NCBI RefSeq assembly: GCF_003075395.1
Contig: NZ_QDFV01000001.1
Span: 779,543 to 843,542 of the forward strand
Origin: Microbacterium sp. TPD7012
GTDB taxonomy: Bacteria; Actinomycetota; Actinomycetes; Actinomycetales; Microbacteriaceae
Direction of reading: 5' to 3'
DNA: 64,000 nt
How positions within the stretch are numbered: position 1 is the first letter of the stretch; each line of letters opens with the position of its first letter. A model generated the notes under the pieces. It saw only the letters and a program-made list of their open reading frames with translations, searched no databases and was not told the origin of the DNA. The translations under genes were made by a program, and so were the position numbers. Below, piece by piece: positions 36,955 to 45,184 of this stretch.

Positions 36955-37965
36955 ATGGACAACACGTCTGAGACCCCGACCATGACCGCCTGGCGCCGCG
37001 ACACCTACGGCCCCGCCTCCGGGACGACACTGCAGGAGATCCCCGTGCCGGTCCCCGGTCGCGGCGAGGTGGTCCTCCGCGTGAGCGCCACGGCCCTCAA
37101 CGCCGGCGACGTCCGCCTCATGCTCGGAGATCCTCTGCTCGTGCGGCCGATCTTCGGCATGACGAAGCCGAAGTACCCGGTGCGCGGCATCGAGGTCGCC
37201 GGAACCGTGGTCGCGGTCGGCCCCGACGTCGTGGGCGCCGAGCTCGACGAGCACGTGGTGGGAGAGCTCGTCGGGGGAGGCGGGCTCGCGACCTACGTGC
37301 GCGTTCCCGCAGCCCGGCTCGTCCCGGTCCCGCCCGACGTCGACCCCGCGATCGCCGCGTGCCTTCCCGTCGCCGGCGGGACCGCCTGGCAGGCGCTCGA
37401 TCTCGCGGAGGTCGGGCTGCGCGCCGGCAGCGCGCCACGCGTGCTCATCATCGGGGCATCCGGCGGGGTGGGCACCTTCGCGGTGCAGCTCGCCGCCCTG
37501 CGCGGCGCCGAGGTTTGGGCCACCTGCCGCACCCGCAACGCGCCGCTCGTCGAGTACCTCGGCGCCACCCGCACCCTCGACCACCGCACCTCGCCGCTGA
37601 GCGAGCTGCCGGCCGAGCACTTCGATGCGGTGATCGACATCGCCGGAGGGATGCCGCTGCGCGAACTGCAGCGCCTCGTCGCGCCCGGCGGCACGGTGGT
37701 GCTGGTGACCGGCGACGGCGGGCACATCATGGGTCCGGTGCCGCGCATGATCAAGGCGGCCTTCCTCTCGATCGGATCCCGCCGCATCCGTCCTCTCGCG
37801 GCCTCGCCGCGCCCCGAGGTGCTGGCCAAGCTGCTGGAGCTCGTCGCCGAGGGGCGCATCTCCCCGGTGATCGAGCGCGAGTACCCCTTCGCCGAGGCAT
37901 CCGCCGCGCTCGCCCGCATCGAAGCCGGGCACACGGTCGGCAAGCTCCTCGTGCGCGCCGGCTGA
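36955..37965 (+). CDS. zinc-type/quinone oxidoreductase-like MDR dehydrogenase
   Basis: This 336-aa medium-chain dehydrogenase has the catalytic-domain start EIPVPVPGRGEVVLRVSATALNAGDVR in the N-terminal half, YPVRGIEVAGTVVAVG, and the NADP-binding motif IIGASGGVGTFAVQLAALRG (about residues 164-183). Zinc-ligand Cys residues are absent, so it is a quinone-oxidoreductase-like enzyme. ATG 36955 lies one base after the XRE stop; ATG 36982 is an alternative. Being in line with the XRE operon it may share its control. Confidence 0.87.
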   Translation: MDNTSETPTMTAWRRDTYGPASGTTLQEIPVPVPGRGEVVLRVSATALNAGDVRLMLGDPLLVRPIFGMTKPKYPVRGIEVAGTVVAVGPDVVGAELDEHVVGELVGGGGLATYVRVPAARLVPVPPDVDPAIAACLPVAGGTAWQALDLAEVGLRAGSAPRVLIIGASGGVGTFAVQLAALRGAEVWATCRTRNAPLVEYLGATRTLDHRTSPLSELPAEHFDAVIDIAGGMPLRELQRLVAPGGTVVLVTGDGGHIMGPVPRMIKAAFLSIGSRRIRPLAASPRPEVLAKLLELVAEGRISPVIEREYPFAEASAALARIEAGHTVGKLLVRAG

Positions 37966-38132
37966 CGCGCTCGGCATCCCGGCGCGCTCTGGCGACGCAC
38001 AGGGGGTGGATGACAGAATGGGAGCTGGCGTGCTCGAGTCGCATCTTCCCCGCAACCCCTCTGACGAGAAGCGGGTCGAAGGACCGCCGGGCCCCTGGAC
38101 AGAGTCCGCCGCGTATCGTTCCGAGGAGCATC

Positions 38133-39029
38133 TTGTCTTTCGAAAACACGCTGTCGACGCCTGAGACCACCGCGACCGCTGTGCCCACCCGCACCGCGCA
38201 CCACCGTCACTACCTGATGTGCAAGCCGTCGCACTTCACCGTCAGCTACAAGATCAACCCGTGGATGGAGCCGGCCAACCCGACAGACACGGCGAAGGCC
38301 GTCGAGCAGTGGCAGCAGCTGCACGACCTCTACCTCGAGCTGGGCCACGAGGTCGAGCACATCGAGCCGCTCGCCGGATTCCCCGACATGGTCTACACGG
38401 CCAACGGCGGCTTCCTCATCGACGGCCGCGCCTATGTGCCGAAGTTCCGGTTCGTGGAGCGTCAGGGCGAGTCCCCGGCCTTCGCCGACTGGTTCCGCGC
38501 GGCCGGCTACGACACCGTCATCCCGGAAGAGGTCAACGAGGGCGAGGGCGACTTCCTGCTCGTCGGCGACGTGATCCTGGCGGGCACCGGCTTCCGTTCG
38601 ACCGGCGACAGCCACCGGGAGGTCGGCGAGGTGTTCGGTCGTGAGGTCGTGTCGCTGAACCTCGTGGATCCGCGCTTCTACCACCTCGACACCGCGATCG
38701 CCGTGCTCGACCCGGTGCAGGGCACCGAGAACGGCGGGCCCGAGCGCGCCAACATCGCCTACCTCCCCGGCGCCTTCGACGACGCCAGCCGCGCGATCCT
38801 CGAGGAGCGCTTCCCCGACGCGATCCTCGTGTCGGACGAGGACGGCTCGGTCTTCGGCCTGAACTCCGCGAGCGACGGCTACAACGTGGTCATCTCGCGG
38901 CGGGCCAAGGGCTTCGAGCAGCAGCTGCGCGAGCGCGGCTACAACCCGATCATGATCGACCTGTCCGAGCTCCTGCTCGGCGGCGGCGGCATCAAGTGCT
39001 GCACGCTCGAGCTGCGCGGTGCCAAGTGA
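38133..39029 (+). CDS. dimethylargininase / arginine-deiminase superfamily amidinohydrolase
   Basis: This 298-aa guanidino-modifying enzyme has HYLMCKPSHFTVSYKINPWM, GFPDMVYTANGGFL with substrate Asp/Asn, DPRFYHLDTAIAVLD with the catalytic His and the C-terminal nucleophile Cys in GGGIKCCTLEL. The TTG start is fixed by GAGGAG five bases before it, since no ATG or GTG fits. Members release dimethylamine or ammonia from guanidino groups, and some convert arginine to ornithine. Its stop overlaps the ornithine aminotransferase start, suggesting an arginine-to-glutamate-semialdehyde route. Confidence 0.85.
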   Translation: MSFENTLSTPETTATAVPTRTAHHRHYLMCKPSHFTVSYKINPWMEPANPTDTAKAVEQWQQLHDLYLELGHEVEHIEPLAGFPDMVYTANGGFLIDGRAYVPKFRFVERQGESPAFADWFRAAGYDTVIPEEVNEGEGDFLLVGDVILAGTGFRSTGDSHREVGEVFGREVVSLNLVDPRFYHLDTAIAVLDPVQGTENGGPERANIAYLPGAFDDASRAILEERFPDAILVSDEDGSVFGLNSASDGYNVVISRRAKGFEQQLRERGYNPIMIDLSELLLGGGGIKCCTLELRGAK

Positions 39030-40285
39030 CGGGCCCTTCGACAGGCTCAGGGACCCAGGTGGCAGGCTCAGGGACCCAGGTGGCAGGCTCCGGGACCCAG
39101 GTGGAGGCGGCGACCGAGCCGCACGTCGCGCACAACTACCACCCGCTCCCGGTGAACATCGCCCGCGGTGAGGGGGCCTGGCTGACGGATGTCGAGGGCA
39201 AGCGGTACCTCGACCTGCTCGCCGCGTATTCCGCCGTGAACTTCGGCCACCGGCATCCGGCTCTGGTCGCAGCTCTCACCGAGCAGCTGGGTCGCGTGAC
39301 GCTGATCAGCCGCGCGTTCCAGAGCGATCGGCTGGAGCCGTTCGCGGCGGCGCTCGCCGAGCTCGCCGGCAAGGACATGGTCCTGCCGATGAACACCGGC
39401 GCCGAGGCCGTCGAGACCGGGATCAAGGTCGCCCGCGCCTGGGGCTACCGGGTGAAGGGCATCGCGGAGGGCCGTGCGCGCATCATCGTCGCCGCCGGCA
39501 ACTTCCACGGCCGCACCACCACCATCGTCAGCTTCAGCGACGACGAGTCGGCGCGCGACGGGTTCGGCCCGTACACGCCCGGATTCGACGTGGTGCCGTA
39601 CGGGGATGCGGATGCCATCGCGGCCGCCATCACGGATGACACGGCGGCCGTGCTCGTGGAGCCGATCCAGGGTGAGGCCGGGGTCGTGATCCCGCCCGAG
39701 GGCTACCTGCGTCGCATCCGCGAGATCTGCGACGAGAAGAACGTGCTCTTCATCGCCGACGAGATCCAGTCCGGACTCGGTCGCGTCGGAGAGACGTTCG
39801 CGTGCGACCGCGAGGGCGTCGTCCCGGACCTGTACCTGCTCGGCAAGGCCCTCGGCGGCGGCATCCTGCCCGTCTCCGCCGTGGTCGGCAACGCCGATGT
39901 GCTCGGCGTCATCCAGCCGGGGGAGCACGGCTCGACGTTCGGCGGCAACCCGCTGGCTGCGGCCGTCGGCCTCCGTGTGGTCGAGATGCTCGAGTCGGGG
40001 GAGTTCCAGGAGCGTGCTCGTGCGCTCGGCGCCCACCTCGATCAGGCGCTGCAGCCCCTGATCGGACACGGCGTGACAGCCGTCCGTATCGCAGGCCTGT
40101 GGGCGGGCGTCGACATCGACCCCGCCAAGGGCACCGGGCGCGAGATCGCCGAGAAGCTGCTCGCCCGCGGTGTGCTCGTGAAGGACACGCACGGCCAGAC
40201 GATCCGCATCGCCCCGCCGCTCGTGATCCGCGCGACCGAACTCGACTGGGCGGTGGAGCAGCTCAAGCTCGTTCTCGGGGCCTGA
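39026..40285 (+). CDS. rocD: ornithine aminotransferase with PE-B-encoded N-terminal extension
   Basis: This 419-aa PLP enzyme converts ornithine and 2-oxoglutarate to glutamate semialdehyde, the substrate shared with PutA. EPHVAHNYHPLPVNIARGEGAW, MNTGAEAVETGIKVAR, NFHGRTTTIVSFSDD and the Lys motif LLGKALGGGILPVSAV are typical. The first 25 or so residues ([11 protein letters not shown] and two VAGSGTQ units) come from a PE-B array directly after the GTG. The native N-terminus therefore seems to have been replaced or extended by the repeat. The GTG overlaps the previous stop. Confidence 0.93.
   Translation: MTGPSTGSGTQVAGSGTQVAGSGTQVEAATEPHVAHNYHPLPVNIARGEGAWLTDVEGKRYLDLLAAYSAVNFGHRHPALVAALTEQLGRVTLISRAFQSDRLEPFAAALAELAGKDMVLPMNTGAEAVETGIKVARAWGYRVKGIAEGRARIIVAAGNFHGRTTTIVSFSDDESARDGFGPYTPGFDVVPYGDADAIAAAITDDTAAVLVEPIQGEAGVVIPPEGYLRRIREICDEKNVLFIADEIQSGLGRVGETFACDREGVVPDLYLLGKALGGGILPVSAVVGNADVLGVIQPGEHGSTFGGNPLAAAVGLRVVEMLESGEFQERARALGAHLDQALQPLIGHGVTAVRIAGLWAGVDIDPAKGTGREIAEKLLARGVLVKDTHGQTIRIAPPLVIRATELDWAVEQLKLVLGA
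39034..39100 (+). repeat. PE-B core plus two 21-bp tandem units at the rocD start
   Basis: The core (39034-39058) is followed by two 21-bp units, each GTGGCAGGCTC plus a/c GGGACCCAG (39059-39079, 39080-39100), the second with one change. Each unit encodes VAGSGTQ, so expansion preserves the frame. Confidence 0.9.
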
Positions 40286-40315
40286 CTCGCGTCACTCCAC
40301 CTCGGCAGAGGAGGC

Positions 40316-40702
40316 TCAGGCCGGCGGGGAATCCGGGTCGAGAGTCTTCAGGGTGTCCTCTTCGGCGGCGTTGTCGGCCTGGAGCTGATCCTCGGTCGTC
40401 TCGTCGCCGCCGAGCGGTGCCCCGTTCCCGGGTCCTGCGCTGCCCTGGATCGCGCCGCCCGTGGACTCGCCGCGGGAGCTGTCGCCCTGGATCGCGCCGC
40501 CGTCGCCGCTGTCGGAGCCGTCATGATCGGGCCCTGCGCTGCCCTGGATCGCGCCGCCGGTGGATTCGCCGCGCGCGGCATCGCCCTGGATGGCGCCGTC
40601 GTCGCCGCCCTCGTGGCCTTCGTTCTCGGTCGTGCCGTCCACGCCGGTGGCGCCTTCGGCCGGGTCCTGCGGGTGCGGGGTGCTTTCGCTGTTGTGGTCC
40701 AT
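40316..40702 (-). CDS. acidic low-complexity repeat protein, unknown
   Basis: This 128-aa protein is very rich in Gly, Asp, Glu and Ser. The module GAIQGDxxRGESTGGAIQGS is present twice (about residues 36-57 and 69-90), and GAIQG itself four times. There is no signal peptide, membrane segment or known domain. It is probably disordered. A minus-strand TAGGGT lies six bases before the ATG. Codon usage and the lack of stops over an internally repeated frame support a real gene. Confidence 0.65.
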   Translation of the reverse strand: MDHNSESTPHPQDPAEGATGVDGTTENEGHEGGDDGAIQGDAARGESTGGAIQGSAGPDHDGSDSGDGGAIQGDSSRGESTGGAIQGSAGPGNGAPLGGDETTEDQLQADNAAEEDTLKTLDPDSPPA

Positions 40703-40708
40703 GCGCCG

Positions 40709-40714
40709 ACCCTA
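40709..40714 (-). promoter_or_regulatory. -10 box of a probable leaderless transcript
   Basis: On the minus strand TAGGGT ends six bases before the ATG at 40702. TTCGCG at about 17 bp further upstream is a possible -35. Confidence 0.45.
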
Positions 40715-40771
40715 CGTTCGGCGAAGACAGGCGCGAAGGGTGTTGACAACGGGCCCTTGCGCGAGGACGGT

Positions 40772-42109
40772 TCAGTCGTTCTTCGTCGCCGTGCGAATCG
40801 GCGTGGTCGCGGCGGCCTCGTCGCTGAACTCGATCGGGTCGGCCCGCTCGATGACGCTGAGCGGACGCGTCTCGTCGAGAGTGAGCAGGAAACGACGGTT
40901 CTCGTCGCGGTGCAGACGTCCGGACGTGAACACCCAGATCGCGCCGATCGCGCAGGCGACGAATCCGGCCGTCCCGCCGAGCATGATCGCCGTGCGCGGA
41001 CCGAAGGCGTCGGCGACCCAGCCGGCGATGGGCGCGCCGACCGGCGTCGAGCCCATGATCACCGCCATGTAGAGCGCGAGCACCCGTCCGCGCAGCGAGG
41101 GGTCGGTCGTCATCTGCACGTAGCCGTTCGCCGTGGTCAGCAGCGTCACGATCATGAAGCCCGTGAACATCAGCGTCACCGCGTACGACGCGTACGTCGG
41201 CATGGCCGAGGAGACGAAGGCGGCGACGCCGAATCCGCCCGCCGCCAGAATGACGACGCGCACGCGCGCCCGGTCGCGCCGCGCTGCGAGCAGGGCACCC
41301 GCGAGGGAGCCGATCGCGAGGATGGAGCTGAGCACGCCGTAGCCGTCTGCTCCCGATCCGAACTCGATCGCCATGGTCGAGGCGAAGATCGGGAAGTTCA
41401 TGCCGAAGGCGCCGATGAGGAACACGGTCACGAACACGACCCGCAGATCGCTGCGCCCCCACACGTACCGGAATCCGGCGAGGAGGCCGCCCCTGCTGCG
41501 CGTCTTCGGGCGCGCGGCGAGCAGGCTCTTCCGCAGCATCAGCAGGGCGAGGATCATCGCGAGGAACGTGGCGGCGTTCACGATGAACACCCAGCCGGAG
41601 CCGATCGCCACGATCAGGAGACCCCCGACCGCCGGCCCGATCATGCGGGCGAGGTTGAAGGAGGCTGAGTTCAGGGCGACCGCGTTCGACGTGTCGCCGG
41701 CGGTGACCATGTCGGACACGAACGCCTGCCGCGCCGGCGCATCGAAGGCGTTCACGACGCCGAATCCGAGAGCGAAGCAGAACATCATCGGCAGCGTCAT
41801 GACGCCGCTGAGAAGGAGGATGCCGACGGCGATGGCCAGGCCGAGCAGCGCGGTCTGCGTGACCAGCAGGATGTGGCGCCGATCGAAGCGATCGGCGACC
41901 CAGCCGGTCTGGCTGACCAGCAGGAGGGGTGGACCGAACTGCAGCGCCATCGTGACGCCCATCGCCGTCGCGTCGTTGTCGGTCAGCTCGGTGAGGACCA
42001 CCCAGTCCTGCGCCGTGGCCTGCATCCAGCCGCCGATGTTCGAGACGAGGGCCCCGGCGAACCAGATGCGGTAGTTGATGTTCGCGAACGAGCGGAACAT
42101 GGCGCTCAT
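40772..42109 (-). CDS. MFS transporter, probable drug or siderophore exporter
   Basis: This 445-aa protein has about twelve membrane helices and the motif-A-like loop GWVADRFDRRHILL (about residues 68-81). The N-terminus FANINYRIWFAGALVSNIGGWMQ is typical of the EntS/MFS_3 exporter group. It overlaps the MarR gene by four bases, so expression is probably derepressed when MarR binds a ligand. Confidence 0.88.
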   Translation of the reverse strand: MSAMFRSFANINYRIWFAGALVSNIGGWMQATAQDWVVLTELTDNDATAMGVTMALQFGPPLLLVSQTGWVADRFDRRHILLVTQTALLGLAIAVGILLLSGVMTLPMMFCFALGFGVVNAFDAPARQAFVSDMVTAGDTSNAVALNSASFNLARMIGPAVGGLLIVAIGSGWVFIVNAATFLAMILALLMLRKSLLAARPKTRSRGGLLAGFRYVWGRSDLRVVFVTVFLIGAFGMNFPIFASTMAIEFGSGADGYGVLSSILAIGSLAGALLAARRDRARVRVVILAAGGFGVAAFVSSAMPTYASYAVTLMFTGFMIVTLLTTANGYVQMTTDPSLRGRVLALYMAVIMGSTPVGAPIAGWVADAFGPRTAIMLGGTAGFVACAIGAIWVFTSGRLHRDENRRFLLTLDETRPLSVIERADPIEFSDEAAATTPIRTATKND

Positions 42110-42546
42110 CGCTCGACCGCCCGTCGCATCAGCGCGCTGGCTTCTCGGAGCGTGGCCAGCTCCGCCTCGGTGTAGTCGACCTCGCGGAGCATGTCGGCCA
42201 GCAGCTCGTCGCGGCGGCGGATGGTCTCGACGACGATCTCGATCCCCGCGTCGGTGATGTCGACCTGCACGCGGCGGCGATCGTCTTCATCCGGGGTCCT
42301 GGCGACGAAGCCCTGCTCCTCGAGGCCGTTCACGATGCTGGTCATCGAGGGCGCGGTCACCCGTTCGCGCTCGGCGAGCGTCGAGATCGTGCGGCGTCCG
42401 TTCACGCGCAGATCGGCGAGCACCGCGAGCTGCGCATCGCTCATCGAGTCGGCGGCGCGGGCGCAGCGCAGGCGGCGGGCGAGCCGGAACGTGGCCATGC
42501 GAAGGTCTGTGGCGGTGAGGTGGAGGGATTCATCAGACGCAGACAT
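42106..42546 (-). CDS. MarR-family transcriptional regulator of the MFS exporter
   Basis: This 146-aa protein has a winged helix (RTISTLAERERVTAPSMTSIVNGLEEQ, about residues 52-78, then wing ARTPDEDDRRRVQVDIT). It is first in a two-gene operon with the exporter. A GTTAG-CCTAT-CTAAC dyad lies just before its start, in the promoter. Confidence 0.9.
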   Translation of the reverse strand: MSASDESLHLTATDLRMATFRLARRLRCARAADSMSDAQLAVLADLRVNGRRTISTLAERERVTAPSMTSIVNGLEEQGFVARTPDEDDRRRVQVDITDAGIEIVVETIRRRDELLADMLREVDYTEAELATLREASALMRRAVER

Positions 42547-42552
42547 TACTTA

Positions 42553-42567
42553 GTTAGCCTATCTAAC
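42553..42567. promoter_or_regulatory. MarR operator between marR and cutC
   Basis: GTTAG-CCTAT-CTAAC is a perfect 5-bp dyad with a 5-base centre; flanking bases extend it (TTAGTTAG/CTAACC). It lies seven to twenty bases from the divergent marR start and before cutC. Confidence 0.6.
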
Positions 42568-42595
42568 CTTCTGGAGGAGGGGAAGGGCGACCCGG

Positions 42596-42601
42596 CAGAA
42601 T
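42596..42601 (+). promoter_or_regulatory. -10 box of a probable leaderless cutC transcript
   Basis: CAGAAT ends six bases before ATG 42608. A purine-rich stretch further upstream is too distant to be a ribosome-binding site. Confidence 0.4.
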
Positions 42602-42607
42602 GGTCGG

Positions 42608-43345
42608 ATGACCCGAACCCTCGCCCTCGAGATCGCCGTGCAGGACCCCGCCGGAGTGCGCATCGCCGCGGAGGTCGGCGCGACGCGCGTCGAGCTCGCG
42701 AGTGCCCTCGCCCTCGGTGGACTCACGCCGTCTCCCGCGACGCTCGAGCTCGCCGTCGAGACGGCGGGCGCCGGAGGGCCCGAGGTGCACGTCCTGATCC
42801 GGCCGCGCGCCGGCGGATTCCACTACACCGAGGACGAGCTCCTGGTCTCGGAGCGCGACGTCCGCCGCGCCATCGGCGCCGGTGCGGCCGGCGTCGTGAT
42901 CGGCGCCCTCGACGCCGACGGCTCTCTCGACGTCGACGCCATGGCGCGTCTGCGCGACGCCGCCGGCGGAGCATCCGTCACCCTCCACCGCGCGATCGAC
43001 GTGACGCCCGATCCGGTCGCGACCCTGCGCACGGCCAGGGACCTCGGACTCCGTCGCGTGCTCACCTCCGGCGGAGCATCCGTCGCGATCGACGGCATCG
43101 ACACGCTGCGGATGCTCGTCGCCGCCGCCGAGGGCGGGATCGAGGTCATGGCCGGCAGCGGGGTCGACGCTGCCAGCGCTCCGGCGCTCGCCGCGAGCGG
43201 CGTCGACGCCATCCACTTCTCCGCGAAGCGGGCGGTGCGCGAGGTTGGGGGAGTGCGCATGGGCTCCGCCGCGGACGGCGTCGGCGGCTACGAGGTCACC
43301 GACCTCGACACGGCGCTCGCGGTCTGCGCCGCACTCGGCCGGTAA
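42608..43345 (+). CDS. cutC: CutC-family protein
   Basis: This 245-aa TIM-barrel protein has EIAVQDPAGVRIAAEVGATRVEL, HVLIRPRAGGFHYTEDEL, GVVIGALDADGSLDV, VTLHRAIDVTPDP and RVLTSGGA, the full CutC pattern. It was named for copper homeostasis, but that role has been questioned and its activity is not settled. It is a single gene, divergent from the MarR/MFS operon. Confidence 0.93.
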   Translation: MTRTLALEIAVQDPAGVRIAAEVGATRVELASALALGGLTPSPATLELAVETAGAGGPEVHVLIRPRAGGFHYTEDELLVSERDVRRAIGAGAAGVVIGALDADGSLDVDAMARLRDAAGGASVTLHRAIDVTPDPVATLRTARDLGLRRVLTSGGASVAIDGIDTLRMLVAAAEGGIEVMAGSGVDAASAPALAASGVDAIHFSAKRAVREVGGVRMGSAADGVGGYEVTDLDTALAVCAALGR

Positions 43346-43366
43346 CCGGCGGCGACCCGCGGTCGG

Positions 43367-43372
43367 TAGGCT
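43367..43372 (+). promoter_or_regulatory. -10 box of a probable leaderless transcript
   Basis: TAGGCT ends seven bases before GTG 43380. No ribosome-binding site is seen. Confidence 0.45.
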
Positions 43373-43379
43373 CTCCCCC

Positions 43380-44258
43380 GTGACGGATACCCGCGAGTTC
43401 ACCGACGCCCATGGCATCGCCATCGTCTACGACGTCCATCCGGCCACCGCGACGGCCCGAGGAGTGGTCCAGCTCCTGCACGGCGTCGGCGAGCACGCCG
43501 GCCGATACGGCGTGCTGGCGAAGGCCCTCACCGATGCCGGATTCGTCGTGTACGCCGACGATCATCGCGGCCACGGCCGCACCGGCATCCGTCAGCACGG
43601 CGGACCCGCGCGGCTGGGGCGTCTCGGCACGGGCGGACTCCGCGCGGCCGAAGACGCGATCTGGCAGCTCACCGGCATCATCCGCGACGAGAACCCCGAT
43701 CTGCCGCTCGTGCTCCTCGGGCACTCGTGGGGATCGTTCCTGGCCCAGAAGCTCGTCAATCACCACCCCGAGGCCTGGGACGCCGTCATCCTCTCCGGAT
43801 CGGCCCTGCTGACTCCGGGGTCGCTCAACGCCGCGCCGCTCAACGCGCGCTGGGCGAAGGACGAGGGTGCGACCGGCCTCGAGTGGCTCAGCCGCGATCC
43901 CGCCGTGTGGGAGGCGTTCGATGAGGACCCGCTCACCACCGACGTCCCGCTGCTCAAGCTCTTCGGCCCGATCGAGGCCGCCAAGCTCTACGGCCGCCCG
44001 GCGAAGGACCTCGTCTCGAAGGCGGGCCACGACATCCCGATGCTGCTGCTCGTCGGTCGCGACGATCCGGTGGGCGGACCCCGCAGCGTGCACAAGCTCG
44101 CCGACGAGTACCGCTCGCGTTCCGGTCTCGCCGACGTCACGACGCTGGTCTACCCCGATGCGCGTCACGAGATCTTCAACGAGCTGCAGCAGGACGAGGT
44201 GCGCGCCGACGTGCTCGCCTGGCTGGACAGCCGCTTCCCGTCGCGCGCGGACGGCTGA
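43380..44258 (+). CDS. alpha/beta hydrolase (monoacylglycerol-lipase-like)
   Basis: This 292-aa serine hydrolase has the oxyanion segment VVQLLHGVGEHAGRYG, DDHRGHGRTG, the nucleophile elbow GHSWGS (Ser116), Asp in LVGRDDPVGG and His in DARHEIFNE. This matches the Hydrolase_4 (lysophospholipase/monoglyceride lipase) family. GTG 43380 lies just after a -10-like box. The substrate is not known. Confidence 0.88.
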   Translation: MTDTREFTDAHGIAIVYDVHPATATARGVVQLLHGVGEHAGRYGVLAKALTDAGFVVYADDHRGHGRTGIRQHGGPARLGRLGTGGLRAAEDAIWQLTGIIRDENPDLPLVLLGHSWGSFLAQKLVNHHPEAWDAVILSGSALLTPGSLNAAPLNARWAKDEGATGLEWLSRDPAVWEAFDEDPLTTDVPLLKLFGPIEAAKLYGRPAKDLVSKAGHDIPMLLLVGRDDPVGGPRSVHKLADEYRSRSGLADVTTLVYPDARHEIFNELQQDEVRADVLAWLDSRFPSRADG

Positions 44259-44409
44259 CCCGCGCGGCAACCCGGCACAGCGCTCGCGCATTCCCTTCGG
44301 AGTCGCGACATTACGCACAGTGAAGGTGCGTGACGTCATCCGGGCGGCCGCAGCCGCCGCCGTTCTACATTCGGACCATCATTCCGCGGGAACGCGAGAG
44401 GGCGGTCGG

Positions 44410-45147
44410 ATGAGCTTCGTCAGCGAATGGCGCGATTGGCACGCGGCGCGTGAGCGGCTCGCGGGATCGGAGTACGGTCCCTCGGCCCTGGAGTCGACGA
44501 ACTGGCTCATCGAGATGCCGGCGGCCGTGGACGGCATCCCGGGCCTCTGGGCGCTGACCGGCGACGGCGGCATCCGCGGCAGCGAGCTCGGGCAGTCCGG
44601 TGCGAGCGTGACGCTGCGGGGTGCCGAGAGCTTCCGGCTCGGGCGGCGGGAGCTGCGCGTCTTCGACCGTCACGGAACGCTGGCTCTGCGGGTGCTGAAC
44701 CCGTCCCGCCCGCAGCGCGAATGGTTCACGGCGATCGACGCCTATGCGCCCGACGAGCGCTGGCGCCTGCCGGCGCGGTTCGAGCAGACGCCCGACGAGC
44801 GGGTCGTGATCACCGCGGTCGACGGCGAGGAGCGGGAGTCTCCTGTCGCGGGACGTCTGCACTTCGAGCTCGCGGGTGCGCCGCATACGCTGACCGTGAC
44901 GCGGAGCTCGCAGGGCACCCTGAGCGCCGTCTTCGCCGACGGCACCAACGGGCTCGAGACCTACCGGTTCCGCTTCCTCCCGATCGAGGAGCCCGCCGAT
45001 GACGGCTCCGCGATCATCGACTTCAACCGCGCCTACCTCCCGCCGTGCGCGTTCTCGGATCAGTTCGTCTGCCCGCTTCCGCTGCCGGGCAACCGCTATT
45101 CGACGCCGATCCGGGCGGGCGAACGCGTCGTCGTGCTCGGCGGCTGA
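44410..45147 (+). CDS. DUF1684 domain protein
   Basis: This 245-aa protein begins FVSEWRDWHAARERLAG and ends with the family hallmark IIDFNRAYLPPCAFSDQFVCPLPLPGNR split over the DFNRAY...PPCAF and CPLPLP parts, then AGERVV. DUF1684 proteins are widespread with no assigned activity. ATG follows GAGAGGGCGG. The 151-bp gap upstream contains a TACATT -10-like box. Confidence 0.88.
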   Translation: MSFVSEWRDWHAARERLAGSEYGPSALESTNWLIEMPAAVDGIPGLWALTGDGGIRGSELGQSGASVTLRGAESFRLGRRELRVFDRHGTLALRVLNPSRPQREWFTAIDAYAPDERWRLPARFEQTPDERVVITAVDGEERESPVAGRLHFELAGAPHTLTVTRSSQGTLSAVFADGTNGLETYRFRFLPIEEPADDGSAIIDFNRAYLPPCAFSDQFVCPLPLPGNRYSTPIRAGERVVVLGG

Positions 45148-45172
45148 CCCGCCGCGGGCCCCCGGCGCGCCT

Positions 45173-45178
45173 TAAGCT
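45173..45178 (+). promoter_or_regulatory. -10 box of a probable leaderless transcript
   Basis: TAAGCT ends six bases before GTG 45185. Confidence 0.45.
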
Positions 45179-45184
45179 GGAACC

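Noticed and set aside
39034..39100. Tandem repeats as a CRISPR array
   Set aside because: Units are contiguous without spacers, only three in number, and inside a coding region.
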